Source: an uncultured Bacilli bacterium (lineage in GTDB: Bacteria; Bacillota_I; Bacilli_A; RF39; UBA660). Taken from it: a stretch of 64,000 nt of DNA. The stretch spans positions 62,001 through 126,000 of the forward strand of contig CALVIB010000001.1 in assembly GCA_944329375.1 (NCBI GenBank). The letters are read 5' to 3'. The notes under the pieces were generated by a model. That model had not been told where the DNA came from. It did not search any database and saw only the letters and a program-made list of their open reading frames with translations. The position numbers were made by a program, and so were the translations under genes. Positions 63,569 to 64,000 of the stretch are shown here, piece by piece. Each line of letters opens with the position of its first letter. Positions within the stretch are counted from its first letter, which is position 1.

Positions 63569-64000
63569 AATAGGAAACGTAAAAATAAAAAATCAAGTTG
63601 TATTAGCACCTATGGCTGGAATCAGCAATAGTAGTTTTAGAAGAATTGTTAAAGAAATGGAATGTGGATTAGTGGTAGCTGAAATGGTTAGCGATAAAGC
63701 AATTTGCTATGGAAGTAAAAAAACTATTGATATGCTTTATATGACTGATTTTGAAAGACCTATTTCCCAGCAAATCTTTGGAAGTGATAAAAATTCATTT
63801 GTAGAAGCTGCAAAATATATTGAAAAAAATATGAAACCAGATATAATTGACATAAATATGGGTTGTCCAGTTCCTAAAGTAGCTGTTTCTGCTCAAGCTG
63901 GTAGTGCACTTTTAAAAAATCCAGATAAAGTATATGAAATAGTAAAAGCTGTTGTTAATTCAGTTAAAGTTCCAGTAACTGTAAAAATTAGAAGTGGATG
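63558..64000 (+). CDS. dusB: tRNA-dihydrouridine synthase (partial, cut by the window end)
   Basis: The visible 147 residues start MEFKIGNVKIKNQVVLAPMAGISN and include VVAEMVSDKAI, QIFGSDKNSFVEAAKYIE, DINMGCPVPKVAVSAQAGSALL (catalytic Cys and flavin-binding residues) and VPVTVKIRSGW. The gene overlaps the previous stop by 11 bp. DusB reduces uridines in tRNA using FMN. The assignment to DusB over other Dus types is by sequence feel. Confidence 0.88.
   Translation, partial: MEFKIGNVKIKNQVVLAPMAGISNSSFRRIVKEMECGLVVAEMVSDKAICYGSKKTIDMLYMTDFERPISQQIFGSDKNSFVEAAKYIEKNMKPDIIDINMGCPVPKVAVSAQAGSALLKNPDKVYEIVKAVVNSVKVPVTVKIRSG

Overview
The DNA is very AT-rich, reads with the standard code (TGA acts as stop throughout) and has the gene set of a low-GC Gram-positive bacterium of the Bacilli/Erysipelotrichia type. 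Evidence includes T-box riboswitches on aminoacyl-tRNA synthetase genes, EzrA, RodA/FtsW, DUF177-rpmF, ClpP and LepA. The organism is probably a spore former, because the window encodes Spo0A and an alpha/beta-type small acid-soluble spore protein. I cannot name the genus.

Layout. 1-2.0 kb: the end of a locus that looks like type VII secretion cargo (papain-like C-terminal domain, unknown protein, DUF4176). 2.1-9.3 kb: housekeeping and small envelope genes (trmB, lipoproteins, YtxH, yqeG, prolyl-tRNA deacylase-like, rnhB, metallo-beta-lactamase fold). 9.3-17.4 kb: a Val T-box with an HD-domain gene and valS, a pilin-like gene and its degenerate relative, lepA and hemW. 17.5-21.5 kb: two tandem large paralogues with identical N-terminal regions and shuffled C-terminal repeats. 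21.5-24.3 kb: a dTTP/folate operon (HD protein, thyA, folA, tmk). 24.3-36.1 kb: GDPD, UPF0316, DUF177-rpmF, a prepilin, rodA, a divergent pyruvate kinase with a GH31 glucosidase, BI-1, and a Leu T-box with leuS.

36.1-43.2 kb is the accessory island and the most unusual part. It holds two tandem copies of a small convergent-RNA toxin module. Next comes the 5' half of a Tyr T-box (promoter, Stem I with UAC specifier, 5' terminator arm). An 829-bp element with perfect 124-bp inverted repeats and a 5.29-kb IS110-family unit with perfect 139-bp inverted repeats follow. The IS110 unit carries an ABC exporter, an unknown protein, a small HTH protein and a SymE-like protein. Beyond it lies the other half of the same T-box, followed by deoC and tyrS. 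The riboswitch has therefore been split by about 6.1 kb of mobile DNA.

43.2-64 kb: deoC-tyrS, rpsD with its leader, ezrA, thiI, a SASP gene, a surface protein, clpP, a nucleoside kinase, gap, an HD protein, a PASTA protein, a truncated kinase plus GNAT pair, then pgk-flippase-glycosyltransferase-tpiA, spo0A with a consensus 0A box upstream, another prepilin, a winged-helix/deoxyribosyltransferase-like protein, and the start of dusB. Four intact prepilin genes and one degenerate relative are scattered through the window without any pilus machinery. All repeat and identity statements come from reading by eye, without alignment software.
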